Shown here one piece after another: positions 43,968 through 51,195 of a DNA stretch of 64,000 nt. This DNA is from UBA7446 sp965657545 (lineage in GTDB: Bacteria > Bacteroidota > Bacteroidia > Flavobacteriales > Flavobacteriaceae): contig CBFHOG010000004.1 in assembly GCA_965657545.1 (NCBI GenBank), positions 48,053-112,052 of the forward strand. Direction: 5' to 3'. Each line of letters begins with the position of its first letter. The stretch's first letter is position 1. The position numbers were made by a program, and so were the translations under genes. The notes beneath the pieces were generated by a model. The model made no database searches and had not been told where the DNA came from. It saw only the letters and a program-made list of their open reading frames with translations.

Positions 43968-44435
43968 TTATCCATTTTTCTTTTTGCGTTCTCTCCAGTT
44001 TTGCTTACTCTCATTAAACTGTTCCTTTTTTTCTTTCATGTTTCTTACGCGATTTTTCATTCGTTTACGGCGTTGCTTTAAGGCTTGCTTTTGCTCGTCT
44101 GTTATGGTTGCACGAAACTGATCCTTTAGGGCTTTGATTTCACTTTTATTGGTGGCTAGTAAATCTTTTTGCGCATCAGTGAACGTAGCTCTTAGTGCTT
44201 CTTGACGCTCTTTTCTGTTAAGGTCTTTGTTTTCTAAAATAGCACGTTGCTCATCGGAAAGGCTTGCCTTAAATTCTTCACGGTTTTCTTTTACCGCTTC
44301 TTTTTGTGCTTTAAGCATTTCCAATTGCTCTGGGGTGTATATTTTTTGCTTTCCTTTTGGTGCTTTGTCTTGTGCTAAGGCAACTTGCCCAATTAAGACA
44401 GCAATAATTAGTGAGGTGATTTTGATGATTTTCAT
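43968..44435 (-). CDS. Periplasmic Spy/CpxP-like protein
   Basis: 155 residues: signal peptide (MKIIKITSLIIAVLIGQVALAQ) and then a highly charged helical region with repeated LTxxQ-like units (SLSDEQRAIL; TFTDAQKDLL; TITDEQKQAL), the hallmark of Spy/CpxP ATP-independent periplasmic chaperones. The C-terminus is strongly basic (KQRRKRMKNRVRNMKEKK). It follows a small membrane protein and an ECF sigma gene, as expected for a sigma-controlled envelope-stress operon. Confidence 0.8.
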   Translation of the reverse strand: MKIIKITSLIIAVLIGQVALAQDKAPKGKQKIYTPEQLEMLKAQKEAVKENREEFKASLSDEQRAILENKDLNRKERQEALRATFTDAQKDLLATNKSEIKALKDQFRATITDEQKQALKQRRKRMKNRVRNMKEKKEQFNESKQNWRERKKKNG

Positions 44436-44488
44436 ATGTTGTTTTTTGTATTTGTTGTTTAGACCTAATTATTTATAAATAGTTTTAT

Positions 44489-44800
44489 TTAGACATCGTT
44501 TAAGACAAAATTTTCATCAAACCACTGATCAAAATCTTCTTCAGAAATTTCTAATGATTCAATGGTTAGTTGCTCAAACGACTCGTCTTGTGCGCTGTAA
44601 GAGTTTAGCGAAAATATACCAACGGCTAATACTGCAGTGGCAGCAATGGCAAGTATATTTTTTTTCCAACTGGATTCAGCAGACTTTAACTCTTTTGCTG
44701 GATGTTCCAAAAAATCGAGCATTTCTTTTTTTGAATGCTCAAGATAGCCTTCGGGTATTTGATACCCCATTTGCTTGTGATGTGAATGTTCCTTTTTCAT
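44489..44800 (-). CDS. Small membrane protein, probable anti-sigma factor
   Basis: 103 residues: a cytosolic N-terminal part rich in His, Lys and Glu, then one membrane helix (ILAIAATAVLAVGIFSL, about 49-65) and an acidic periplasmic tail ending FDENFVLNDV. Located right after the ECF sigma gene with a four-base overlap (ATGA), the usual place of an anti-sigma factor. No sequence homology to a named anti-sigma family is visible. Classification rests on position and topology. Confidence 0.6.
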   Translation of the reverse strand: MKKEHSHHKQMGYQIPEGYLEHSKKEMLDFLEHPAKELKSAESSWKKNILAIAATAVLAVGIFSLNSYSAQDESFEQLTIESLEISEEDFDQWFDENFVLNDV

Positions 44801-45252
44801 ACGGTTTCCATTAGGTGTATCGTTACTTTTTCTTTAGCAGCATAAAATGCTGTTTTTATTGAGTTGGTGTTCCATGAGGTAATTTTGGCAATTTCCTCAA
44901 AGGTAAGCTCGTCAAAATATTTCATTTGAAAAACACGTTGTTGTTTTTCAGATAGTTTAGATAAGGATTCATGCAGCGCATGGCTTACAGCGTCCAAATC
45001 AAAATACGGATCGGCAGTTAGGTGCGCAAAATAATCGGTTGATCCATCATTGCTATTGCCGTAACCTAGCTTTTGGTTTTGCCCTAACAACCGGATAGAC
45101 TCGTTATACGCAATTCGGTAGCACCAAGTTTTGACGCTGCTTTTAAATTTAAAATTAGCAAATCCATTAAAAATCCGCACATAGGTGTTTTGAAGTGCGT
45201 CGTTGGCAGTATCGTGATGCTTTACCAATTTTCGAATATGCCAATACAACAT
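44797..45252 (-). CDS. RNA polymerase sigma factor, ECF/sigma-70 family (truncated N-terminus)
   Basis: 151 residues from ATG 45252. Region 2 (HDTANDALQNTYVRIFNGFANF; SVKTWCYRIAYNE) and region 4 (LSEKQQRVFQMKYFDELTFEEIAKIT, HTH SWNTNSIKTAFY) are visible, but region 2.1 starts too late. In the same frame, upstream codons continue the expected N-terminus (ELAVTAISNAYHEMLYWH) until an amber codon at 45295-45297; before that, TTG 45337-45339 starts ETEERIVQHIKNK. A single CAG-to-TAG change would explain it. Heads an operon of anti-sigma, Spy-like protein and barrel-like protein. Confidence 0.8.
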   Translation of the reverse strand: MLYWHIRKLVKHHDTANDALQNTYVRIFNGFANFKFKSSVKTWCYRIAYNESIRLLGQNQKLGYGNSNDGSTDYFAHLTADPYFDLDAVSHALHESLSKLSEKQQRVFQMKYFDELTFEEIAKITSWNTNSIKTAFYAAKEKVTIHLMETV

Positions 45253-45339
45253 CTCGTGATAGGCATTTGAAATAGCGGTAACTGCCAGTTCTAACTACTT
45301 GTTTTTGATGTGTTGTACAATACGTTCTTCGGTTTCCAA
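45253..45339 (-). pseudogene. Detached N-terminal segment of the ECF sigma gene with in-frame TAG
   Basis: Reading from TTG 45339 gives 14 codons (ETEERIVQHIKNK), then TAG at 45295-45297, then LELAVTAISNAYHE leading directly into the ATG at 45252 in the same frame. These pieces align with region 2.1 of flavobacterial ECF sigmas when the stop is read as Gln. It is either a real nonsense mutation, a base error, or readthrough. Confidence 0.55.
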
Positions 45340-45386
45340 ACGGAATTTTTATCTTTAGACCCACGTAAGGTAGAAAAGTTTGTATG

Positions 45387-45400
45387 TTTTTTTTTTTTTT
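45387..45400. repeat. Homopolymer run of 14 T
   Basis: Fourteen consecutive Ts between the divergent sigma and HTH genes, 39 bases before the HTH start. Such runs can slip in replication. It may alter promoter spacing; it is not inside a coding region. Confidence 0.8.
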
Positions 45401-45438
45401 AAAATTAATTTAATTTAGCATTTATTTAAATTTTAACA

Positions 45439-45702
45439 TTGATTCACGATCGTATTAAATTTATTGCAGAAAAAGAAGGGCTATCGATTTCAAAACTCGA
45501 ACGCGAATTAGGCGTTGGTGCAAACTCCCTATCTACTACGCTCAGAAGGCGCGCCTCGGTGTCTCATACGGTAATTCAATCCATAGCGTTGAAATTTCCC
45601 AAATACTCCATCTCTTGGTTGGTATTAGGCATGGATGAATCGCCTAAGGAAAAAGCTTTTAATCAGATATTAAAAGAGCTAGAGGGTTTTAAAAAGAATT
45701 AA
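45439..45702 (+). CDS. Small helix-turn-helix protein (XRE/CI-repressor-like)
   Basis: 87 residues, TTG start. HTH of the lambda-repressor fold: IKFIAEKEGLSISKLERELGVGANSLSTTLRRRASVSHTVIQSIALKFP (about 6-54), followed by SISWLVLGMDESP, typical of phage-repressor-like and flavobacterial XRE proteins. No phage genes are around. Possibly regulates the neighbouring small gene or the divergent sigma operon. The start is uncertain because no ATG is available nearby. Confidence 0.65.
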   Translation: MIHDRIKFIAEKEGLSISKLERELGVGANSLSTTLRRRASVSHTVIQSIALKFPKYSISWLVLGMDESPKEKAFNQILKELEGFKKN

Positions 45703-45754
45703 ATTCTCTTTACCCATATACATTTTTGCTAAATAAATGTTTTAAAGTACCATG

Positions 45755-45788
45755 TTTTGATGATTTTAAATAAAATTTTGTATTTTAC
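45755..45788 (+). promoter_or_regulatory. Weak candidate promoter before the 133-residue gene
   Basis: TTTTG (45755-45759), 21 bases, TATTTTAC (45781-45788, six of eight matches to TAnnTTTG), 22 bases before the ATG. Low information in very AT-rich sequence. Confidence 0.25.
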
Positions 45789-45810
45789 TAAAAATCACAA
45801 ATAAAAGTTT

Positions 45811-46212
45811 ATGGAAAAAGATTTAAAAAAGGAAGATTCTAAGAAACATTTTGACAAAAAAATTCTAGCTAAAAAAAAATCTTTGGAAATAAATCATGAA
45901 GTATGTATGTCTATTATCATATCCTACTTACAGATTTTTGATACATTTCACCATATGAACGAGGTGATTAATGTCGCCAATAAAGAAAAGGTTGATGTTT
46001 GGTCTTTAGAAGAACATTTCAATCCTATAGAAATTCTTTTTTTATTGTGTAAAATCAAAGATGAAAACCACAAGGACATACTCTTTAATGTATTTTTCAC
46101 CAAGGCGTCACAAAGATTAGGGGATAAAGATTTTGAAGGAAGAGCAGAAGAAATTCTTACCCAAATGAAAAATACACTCTGTGGCTTGTCATCAACTCAA
46201 GCCATTGCTTAA
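45811..46212 (+). CDS. Hypothetical protein
   Basis: 133 residues with a Lys/Asp-rich N-terminus (MEKDLKKEDSKKHFDKKILAKKK), then mixed helical sequence with VCMSIIISYLQIFDTFHHMNEVI. No signal peptide and no recognised domain. Flanked by the HTH gene and a convergent propeller gene. It has its own weak promoter and an ATG in a favourable context, and I see no shadow relation to another gene, so it is likely real. Confidence 0.6.
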   Translation: MEKDLKKEDSKKHFDKKILAKKKSLEINHEVCMSIIISYLQIFDTFHHMNEVINVANKEKVDVWSLEEHFNPIEILFLLCKIKDENHKDILFNVFFTKASQRLGDKDFEGRAEEILTQMKNTLCGLSSTQAIA

Positions 46213-46221
46213 TTGATAGGG

Positions 46222-46241
46222 CGTTTTTGAACACAAAAACG
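46222..46241. other. Hairpin between the hypothetical gene and the propeller gene
   Basis: CGTTTTTG-AACA-CAAAAACG: perfect 8-bp stem with four-base loop, between two convergent stop codons (46212 and 46274). No U-tract follows on either strand, so terminator function is uncertain, but the location fits one. Confidence 0.35.
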
Positions 46242-46273
46242 GAGACACCAAACAACTCATTTTAGATTTGGAT

Positions 46274-48172
46274 TTAAAAACGTTTCGCAGTGATTACTCC
46301 TCTGGCGTTAAACGCTTTCGCTTTTTTATCAAAGGGAGTTGCCAATTCTGCCATAGGGAAATGGTAAATGATTTCTTTGGTCTGATCTACACTGAAGTGA
46401 CCTACATTATTTTTCCAACCCTTGTCTGTTGCTATATCGTAGGACATTGTGTTGGTCACCTTTCCAGTATCTAAATTGATAACACTTAGCGCATTAGAAT
46501 TTTTTTTGATGTGATCTGTAATTTTAAATAATTTATTTCCAATAATATGTAAATGCCAGGAATCGAGAATTGAGTTTGTAGAAATATTTGTACTGTATTC
46601 CATGTCGCCATTTAAATTGATTTTCACAAATGACAAATCTTCATTAAAATTAGATCCAGATAAAATGATGGCATCATCACTTTCAATAATTTCGTGAATA
46701 TAATTTAATGAAATATTTGCCTTTCTGACATCAAAAAACGCTGTTGTTTCCCCTGTTGCTTGATCTAATTTATACAATTTGTTAGAGGCTGAAGCTGTTA
46801 CATAATAAGCGCCTTTATTGTTGTCTAAAAACAAGACATGATCTTTTGCCAACACAGGATCGCTAATTTCCTTACCTGTTTTGTAATCTATAACATAGGC
46901 TTGGTTGTTTTCAACAATCATTAATCCAGCCTCTAGGGTTTCTAAATAATTAATTCGGTCTCCTGTTTTTATATTTTTCTCGAAAACATATTGTTTGGTT
47001 GTAGGATCAACAATATTGAGTAGCGCCAAAAACTTTGTAGTAAATGCCCTGCCTCTTCTTGAGGGGATAATGCCATTAGTAGATTGTACTCCACTATCAG
47101 CAACAATGACAACACCTTTTGGTGAATTAAACACAAATGCTACTTTTTCGCCAAACCTTCTAAGGCTGTTGTCATTTACTAGTTTCTCTCCATTTGGAGC
47201 GTAAATCTGAATGTATCCTTTTTTGAGCGTTCTAGAGGGGCCAATAAATACACCTCCGAGATTTTCAACGGGAACAAGATTAGCAATGGTGTTAAGTATT
47301 TCTTTTTGCCACAATAGATTTCCCGTTTTTAAATCTATAGCATGCAAGATGTTTTTTTTAGAACTTACTCCTTTAAAAGTAGAACAGTAAAGAATGGTTT
47401 TATCCGTTTCGTTTTCAGTCGAGTAGGTGTATTTATTAATAAACTTTTTTGTTCTGAACCTCCAGTTTTCATTGCCCGTAATTAAATCGTAACTTATAAA
47501 TTCCTTAAAATGTTGGACAATATAAGCACCGTTTATATAATACCCGTTGTAAGGATTATTTTCATCTTTTGCCGGGAAAACGCTTCTGATATTAGAACTA
47601 TCATTCATCAATTGATAGAGTGCTAAATCTTTTTTGTTCGTATTGGTTTCCATATCAACCTCCTTTTGCCAAGCTATTTCAAACGTAGAAAATGGTACAA
47701 AAAATTGTCTTTTTTCATTATTTATTGATCCAGTAGCAATGATGCCTTCTGGGAAAACTTTTGAATGTTGTATAGAGGAGATTCCTTTCGAAACAGGATT
47801 AAATAAAATGGAGCCGTCTTTAGGATCCACGATAAGTAGGTGTCCAAAGCGGATGTAGTCTTTATGTCCTAATTTTTCAACTTCAACCATTGGCTTGTTT
47901 CTGTAAGACATGGCCATCAATTCAAATGGGTTCTTAATTTCCCAAGCTATTTTGCCTGTAAGATTGTGAATAGCCGTTATATCAGGGAAAATACGCTCCC
48001 TGTTTACAACCTTATCTCCGTTGGATTCTCCATGGATTACGACAAGGTTTTCAGAAGTTATCTTATGATCGAAAATTCTACTTCCCATTTCAATCTCCCA
48101 ATCGATAGGTTGTGAAAATGAATAACTTAAGATTAGTGAAAAAAGTACAGTGAAAATAGTAGGTGTTCTCAT
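46274..48172 (-). CDS. Secreted PQQ-like beta-propeller protein
   Basis: 632 residues: signal peptide (MRTPTIFTVLFSLILSYSFSQ), and then propeller blades with the quinoprotein-like pattern TGKIAWEIKNP, TGNENWRFRTKK, TGNLLWQKEIL, TGKEISDPVLA (the A-W/G-W docking pattern of PQQ_2). No catalytic PQQ dehydrogenase residues are evident, so it may act in protein assembly or signalling. No lipobox. Monocistronic; tRNA-Met is next upstream. Confidence 0.75.
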   Translation of the reverse strand: MRTPTIFTVLFSLILSYSFSQPIDWEIEMGSRIFDHKITSENLVVIHGESNGDKVVNRERIFPDITAIHNLTGKIAWEIKNPFELMAMSYRNKPMVEVEKLGHKDYIRFGHLLIVDPKDGSILFNPVSKGISSIQHSKVFPEGIIATGSINNEKRQFFVPFSTFEIAWQKEVDMETNTNKKDLALYQLMNDSSNIRSVFPAKDENNPYNGYYINGAYIVQHFKEFISYDLITGNENWRFRTKKFINKYTYSTENETDKTILYCSTFKGVSSKKNILHAIDLKTGNLLWQKEILNTIANLVPVENLGGVFIGPSRTLKKGYIQIYAPNGEKLVNDNSLRRFGEKVAFVFNSPKGVVIVADSGVQSTNGIIPSRRGRAFTTKFLALLNIVDPTTKQYVFEKNIKTGDRINYLETLEAGLMIVENNQAYVIDYKTGKEISDPVLAKDHVLFLDNNKGAYYVTASASNKLYKLDQATGETTAFFDVRKANISLNYIHEIIESDDAIILSGSNFNEDLSFVKINLNGDMEYSTNISTNSILDSWHLHIIGNKLFKITDHIKKNSNALSVINLDTGKVTNTMSYDIATDKGWKNNVGHFSVDQTKEIIYHFPMAELATPFDKKAKAFNARGVITAKRF

Positions 48173-48269
48173 GGTAGTTATATTTAATAAGATTTGGGTT
48201 TACTGATATCAAACATAACAAAAAAAAACATATCAGCGTTAATTCAGAAAATTCCGTCATAACAAGAAT

Positions 48270-48312
48270 CAAAAAACCCTTCATTCACGATTGATATTCG
48301 TGAAGAAGGGTT
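48270..48312 (-). terminator. Rho-independent terminator of tRNA-Met
   Basis: On the minus strand AACCCTTC-TTCACGA, a 7-base loop and TCGTGAA-(T)-GAAGGGTT, followed by six Ts (48271-48276 on the plus strand as As). A 15-bp stem with one bulged base, four bases downstream of the tRNA 3' end. Confidence 0.85.
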
Positions 48313-48316
48313 GATG

Positions 48317-48390
48317 TAGCGAGAGGGAGACTTGAACTCCCGACCTCCGGGTTATGAATCCGACGCTCTAACCGGCTGAGCTACCTCGCC
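48317..48390 (-). tRNA. tRNA-Met (CAU anticodon)
   Basis: 74 bases. Acceptor GGCGAGG (closing with CTCGCT and two G-U pairs), D-arm GCTCAGCCGGTTAGAGC, anticodon loop TTCATAA with anticodon CAT, extra loop, T-arm GGGAG-TTCAAGT-CTCCC. Not an initiator by the acceptor pair 1-72 (G-U rather than C-A mismatch). A tRNA-Ile2 read by lysidine cannot be excluded. The 3' CCA is not encoded. A terminator follows. Confidence 0.93.
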
Positions 48391-48494
48391 AAAGCGGCGC
48401 AAATATAACAATTTGTTTTTCCTTTTTATTGCTGTTTTTCTGCCTTTTCTTTTAAAGGTCGTTTTTAATCTATATATTGGACTTTTTATTTTAT

Positions 48495-48884
48495 ATGTCA
48501 AAAACAAAAATAGAGCTTGAATTTGTTATTCAAGCATCGCCTCAGCTACTGTACCAATACATGCACACCCCTTCTGGACTTTCAGAATGGTTTGCCGATA
48601 ATGTGAATGCTCGCACAGAAAAATATTCCTTCTTTTGGGATGACTCAGAAGAAGAAGCACTTTTATTAAGAAAAAAAGCAAACGAATTTGTCCGCTTTCG
48701 TTGGCTTAATGGAGATGATGATCAAGACGACTGTTACTTTGAAATGCGCATAGTTGTTGATGAGATTACCAAAGATGTTTCCGTTGTGGTAACCGACTTT
48801 GCTGACGAAGACGAAGTGGATGAGATCAAAATGCTTTGGGAAAGTCAGATTGGAGATTTAAAGCAAGTTTTAGGCTCGGCATAA
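48495..48884 (+). CDS. START-like (AHSA1-like) domain protein
   Basis: About 129 residues from ATG 48495 (MSKTKIELEFVIQASPQLLYQYMHT). The Bet v1/START-like fold is indicated by the first strand, then the helix, LSEWFADNVN, FFWDDSEEEA and FVRFRWLNGDDDQDD, typical of the Bacteroidetes START-like group. Ligand unknown. Four bases separate it from the aminotransferase gene, so one operon. An upstream TTG start (48477) would add six residues with no support. Confidence 0.8.
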   Translation: MSKTKIELEFVIQASPQLLYQYMHTPSGLSEWFADNVNARTEKYSFFWDDSEEEALLLRKKANEFVRFRWLNGDDDQDDCYFEMRIVVDEITKDVSVVVTDFADEDEVDEIKMLWESQIGDLKQVLGSA

Positions 48885-48888
48885 GCAT

Positions 48889-49737
48889 ATGATAAACCTT
48901 AACGGCGCACTACAGTCTGCAACTTCGCCACTTTTCTCAGTTCATAATCGTGGTTTTTTATACGGGGACGCTGTTTTTGAAACCCTTCGATACAGTCAAA
49001 ACCACATCCATTTCTGGGAAGACCATTATTTTAGACTTATGGCTGCCATGCGAGTATTTCGCATGCCTATTCCCATGCGCTTTACTCCCGAATTTCTCGA
49101 ACAAGAATGTTTACGTGTAATAGAGGCGCAAAGCATCACATCGCCTTCATGGCGCATCCGATTGTCTGTTTTTAGAAATGATGGCGGCGTGTATTTGCCT
49201 GCATCACGTGATGTGAGTTATGTCATAGAAGCCAAGCCTATTGAAGAAGAAAAATACGCCTCAAAACAAAGTTACAATGTTGAGTTATTCAAAGATTATT
49301 ACGTGCAAAAAAGCATGTTGTCAAATCTAAAATCAAATAATAAAGCCCTCCAGGTTATTGGTAGTATATTTATGCAAGAACAGGGTTTTGATAACGGTAT
49401 TTTAGTTAATGATGATAAGGAAATTGTCGAATTTCTAAATGGAAATCTATTTGTTGTTGATGGAGGTATGCTTCGCACACCGCCTTTGACTGCCGGATGC
49501 TTGGATGGTGTCATGCGAAAGCAAATAATACGATTGGCCAAAAAGGAAAATATCTCTTGTGTTGAAGAAAAAATATCTCCTTTTGACTTACAACAAGTTC
49601 AAGAGGTTTTTATGACCAATGCTATCACTGGTATTCAACCCGTTTCTTCTTATAGAAGAACCGATTATCAAGATATTGTTGCGCTTCAATTACAACGTGC
49701 CTTAAATGAATCGGTCAGTTCAGTCCAGGAAAAGTAG
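48889..49737 (+). CDS. Class IV aminotransferase (branched-chain/PabC-like)
   Basis: 282 residues. Begins MINLNGALQ...FSVHNRGFLYGDAVFETLRY as in ADC lyase and D-amino-acid/branched-chain aminotransferases; LSNLKSNNKALQVIGSIFM carries the PLP lysine (about 148-166); ELxNGN-type EFLNGNLFVVDGG follows. Cannot be resolved between IlvE-like and aminodeoxychorismate lyase. Convergent with yqgE, 23 bases overlapping. Confidence 0.88.
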   Translation: MINLNGALQSATSPLFSVHNRGFLYGDAVFETLRYSQNHIHFWEDHYFRLMAAMRVFRMPIPMRFTPEFLEQECLRVIEAQSITSPSWRIRLSVFRNDGGVYLPASRDVSYVIEAKPIEEEKYASKQSYNVELFKDYYVQKSMLSNLKSNNKALQVIGSIFMQEQGFDNGILVNDDKEIVEFLNGNLFVVDGGMLRTPPLTAGCLDGVMRKQIIRLAKKENISCVEEKISPFDLQQVQEVFMTNAITGIQPVSSYRRTDYQDIVALQLQRALNESVSSVQEK

Positions 49738-50245
49738 GTGCGTAGGAATATAGCGAAATCTCACCACCCAACCCTCGAAGAATACTACCCCAAAGCTGCT
49801 CCTCATTTTCAAAAACATTAAAGTTGTTTTTAACTAAAACCCATGCGTTAGTTTTGATCTCCTCTGTTAATTGCCCTGCATTCCAACCGGCATAGCCAAG
49901 TAAAAACTTAATTTCATTAGTGGGTAGTGTATTGGACAGCAATGCCAGTTTAATGTCTTCTAAATCGCCACCCCAAAAAAGGCCATTACCGAGTGGTTTT
50001 GCATCTGCAATATCGTCTTTTGTATGAATGTAAAATAGCTTATCGTCATCGACTGGACCTCCTTGAAAAACAGGAGCATCTATACCAAACTCGGGAAGTA
50101 AGTCGTTTAGGCTATAATGTGTATGTTGATTTACCACAAAACCAATAGATTCTTCACTATTATGTTCTGCCATAAGTACCACACTGCGTCCAAAAGATTG
50201 GTCGCCAAGAATGGATGGATGTGCCACTAAAAGTTTACCTGTCAT
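49715..50245 (-). CDS. YqgE/AlgH family protein (UPF0301)
   Basis: 176 residues from ATG 50245. Family pattern: GKLLVAHPSILGDQSFGRSVVLMAEHN at the start, then GPVDDDKLFYIH and LGYAGWNAGQLTEEI (about 115-130). Biochemical role unknown; AlgH is linked to alginate regulation in Pseudomonas, but that should not be transferred. Starts on the stop of fmt (TGATG). In Flavobacteria yqgE often sits with the aminotransferase gene, as here. Confidence 0.93.
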   Translation of the reverse strand: MTGKLLVAHPSILGDQSFGRSVVLMAEHNSEESIGFVVNQHTHYSLNDLLPEFGIDAPVFQGGPVDDDKLFYIHTKDDIADAKPLGNGLFWGGDLEDIKLALLSNTLPTNEIKFLLGYAGWNAGQLTEEIKTNAWVLVKNNFNVFENEEQLWGSILRGLGGEISLYSYAPTFPGLN

Positions 50246-51195
50246 CACACAAATCTACATTTTTCTGGAAAGCTAAACCCATTGAGCAAAGCTGCAGTAT
50301 CCATACTTTTCTTATTTGGTAATTGAAGCTCATCTAAATATACATAGCCGTCGTTTACAGCAACATGAAGTTGCTGGTCCTCAGTGGTTACTGTTCCAGG
50401 TGCGTTTATAGGAGTTCCTGTTATAAAATGTGCCCGTTTTAACTTCACATAGAGTTCTTCATCGGGCAACGCTAACATACTCCATGCAGTAGGGAAGGGG
50501 TTTAATCCATGTATGTGATTCACAATTTCTTGTCCGTTTTTACTCCAATCTACTCGTGTATTTTCTCGCGTTAGTTTTGGCGCAGGAATCAAATTTTTTA
50601 AATTGTTTTGTGGTACGGCTTCAATAGCCCCTGATGCTAAAACATCTAAGGTCTTTACAATCATTTCTCCTGACTTTTCTTGCATACGCTGACTCAATTC
50701 CCCCATGGTTTCTTCAGATTTAATATGCATATGTTCTTGTAATAAAACAGCACCCGTATCTATTTTTTCGTCAATTAAAAAAGTAGTCAAACCAGATTCT
50801 TTTTCTCCATTTATGATAGCCCAGTGAATGGGAGCTGCTCCCCGATAATGCGGTAATAAAGATGCATGTAGGTTAAAAGTACCCAGTTTCGGAAGATTCC
50901 AAACCACTTTTGGTAGCATTCTAAATGCAACTACAACAAACACATCTGCTTCGAATGCTTTTAGCTGTTCAATCGTATTTGGATCATTTAATTTTTCGGG
51001 TTGTAGTAAAGGAATGTCCTGCGCCAAGGCTTCTTCTTTAACAGCTGAAAAGCGTAATTTTTTACCGCGTCCAGCAGGACGATCAGGGCTTGTAACCACC
51101 GCTATTACATCGTGGTGGCTTTCCAGAATACCACGTAACCCAGCTACTGCAAAGGCGGGAGTCCCCATAAAAATTACACGTAATGATTTGCTCAT
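50245..51195 (-). CDS. fmt: Methionyl-tRNA formyltransferase
   Basis: Formylates initiator Met-tRNA with 10-formyl-THF. 316 residues. SLRVIFMGTPAFAVAGL at the N-terminus, catalytic FNLHASLLPHYRGAAPIHWAI (Asn, His; about 110-130), DTGAVLLQ with the third catalytic residue Asp near 147, and a C-terminal OB-like domain. Overlaps recQ by four bases. Confidence 0.97.
   Translation of the reverse strand: MSKSLRVIFMGTPAFAVAGLRGILESHHDVIAVVTSPDRPAGRGKKLRFSAVKEEALAQDIPLLQPEKLNDPNTIEQLKAFEADVFVVVAFRMLPKVVWNLPKLGTFNLHASLLPHYRGAAPIHWAIINGEKESGLTTFLIDEKIDTGAVLLQEHMHIKSEETMGELSQRMQEKSGEMIVKTLDVLASGAIEAVPQNNLKNLIPAPKLTRENTRVDWSKNGQEIVNHIHGLNPFPTAWSMLALPDEELYVKLKRAHFITGTPINAPGTVTTEDQQLHVAVNDGYVYLDELQLPNKKSMDTAALLNGFSFPEKCRFV

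Noticed and set aside
45167..45364. 65-residue frame across the sigma N-terminal region
   Set aside because: The frame is shifted relative to sigma, has no resemblance to any protein, and reflects only lack of stops. The real remnant is in another frame.
46222..46241. Intrinsic terminator between convergent genes
   Set aside because: The stem is perfect but there is no U-tract on either side; kept only as a hairpin feature with low confidence.
48317..48390. Initiator tRNA-fMet
   Set aside because: The 1-72 pair is G-U, and the anticodon stem does not have the three G-C pairs typical of initiators; it looks like the elongator (or Ile2) tRNA.
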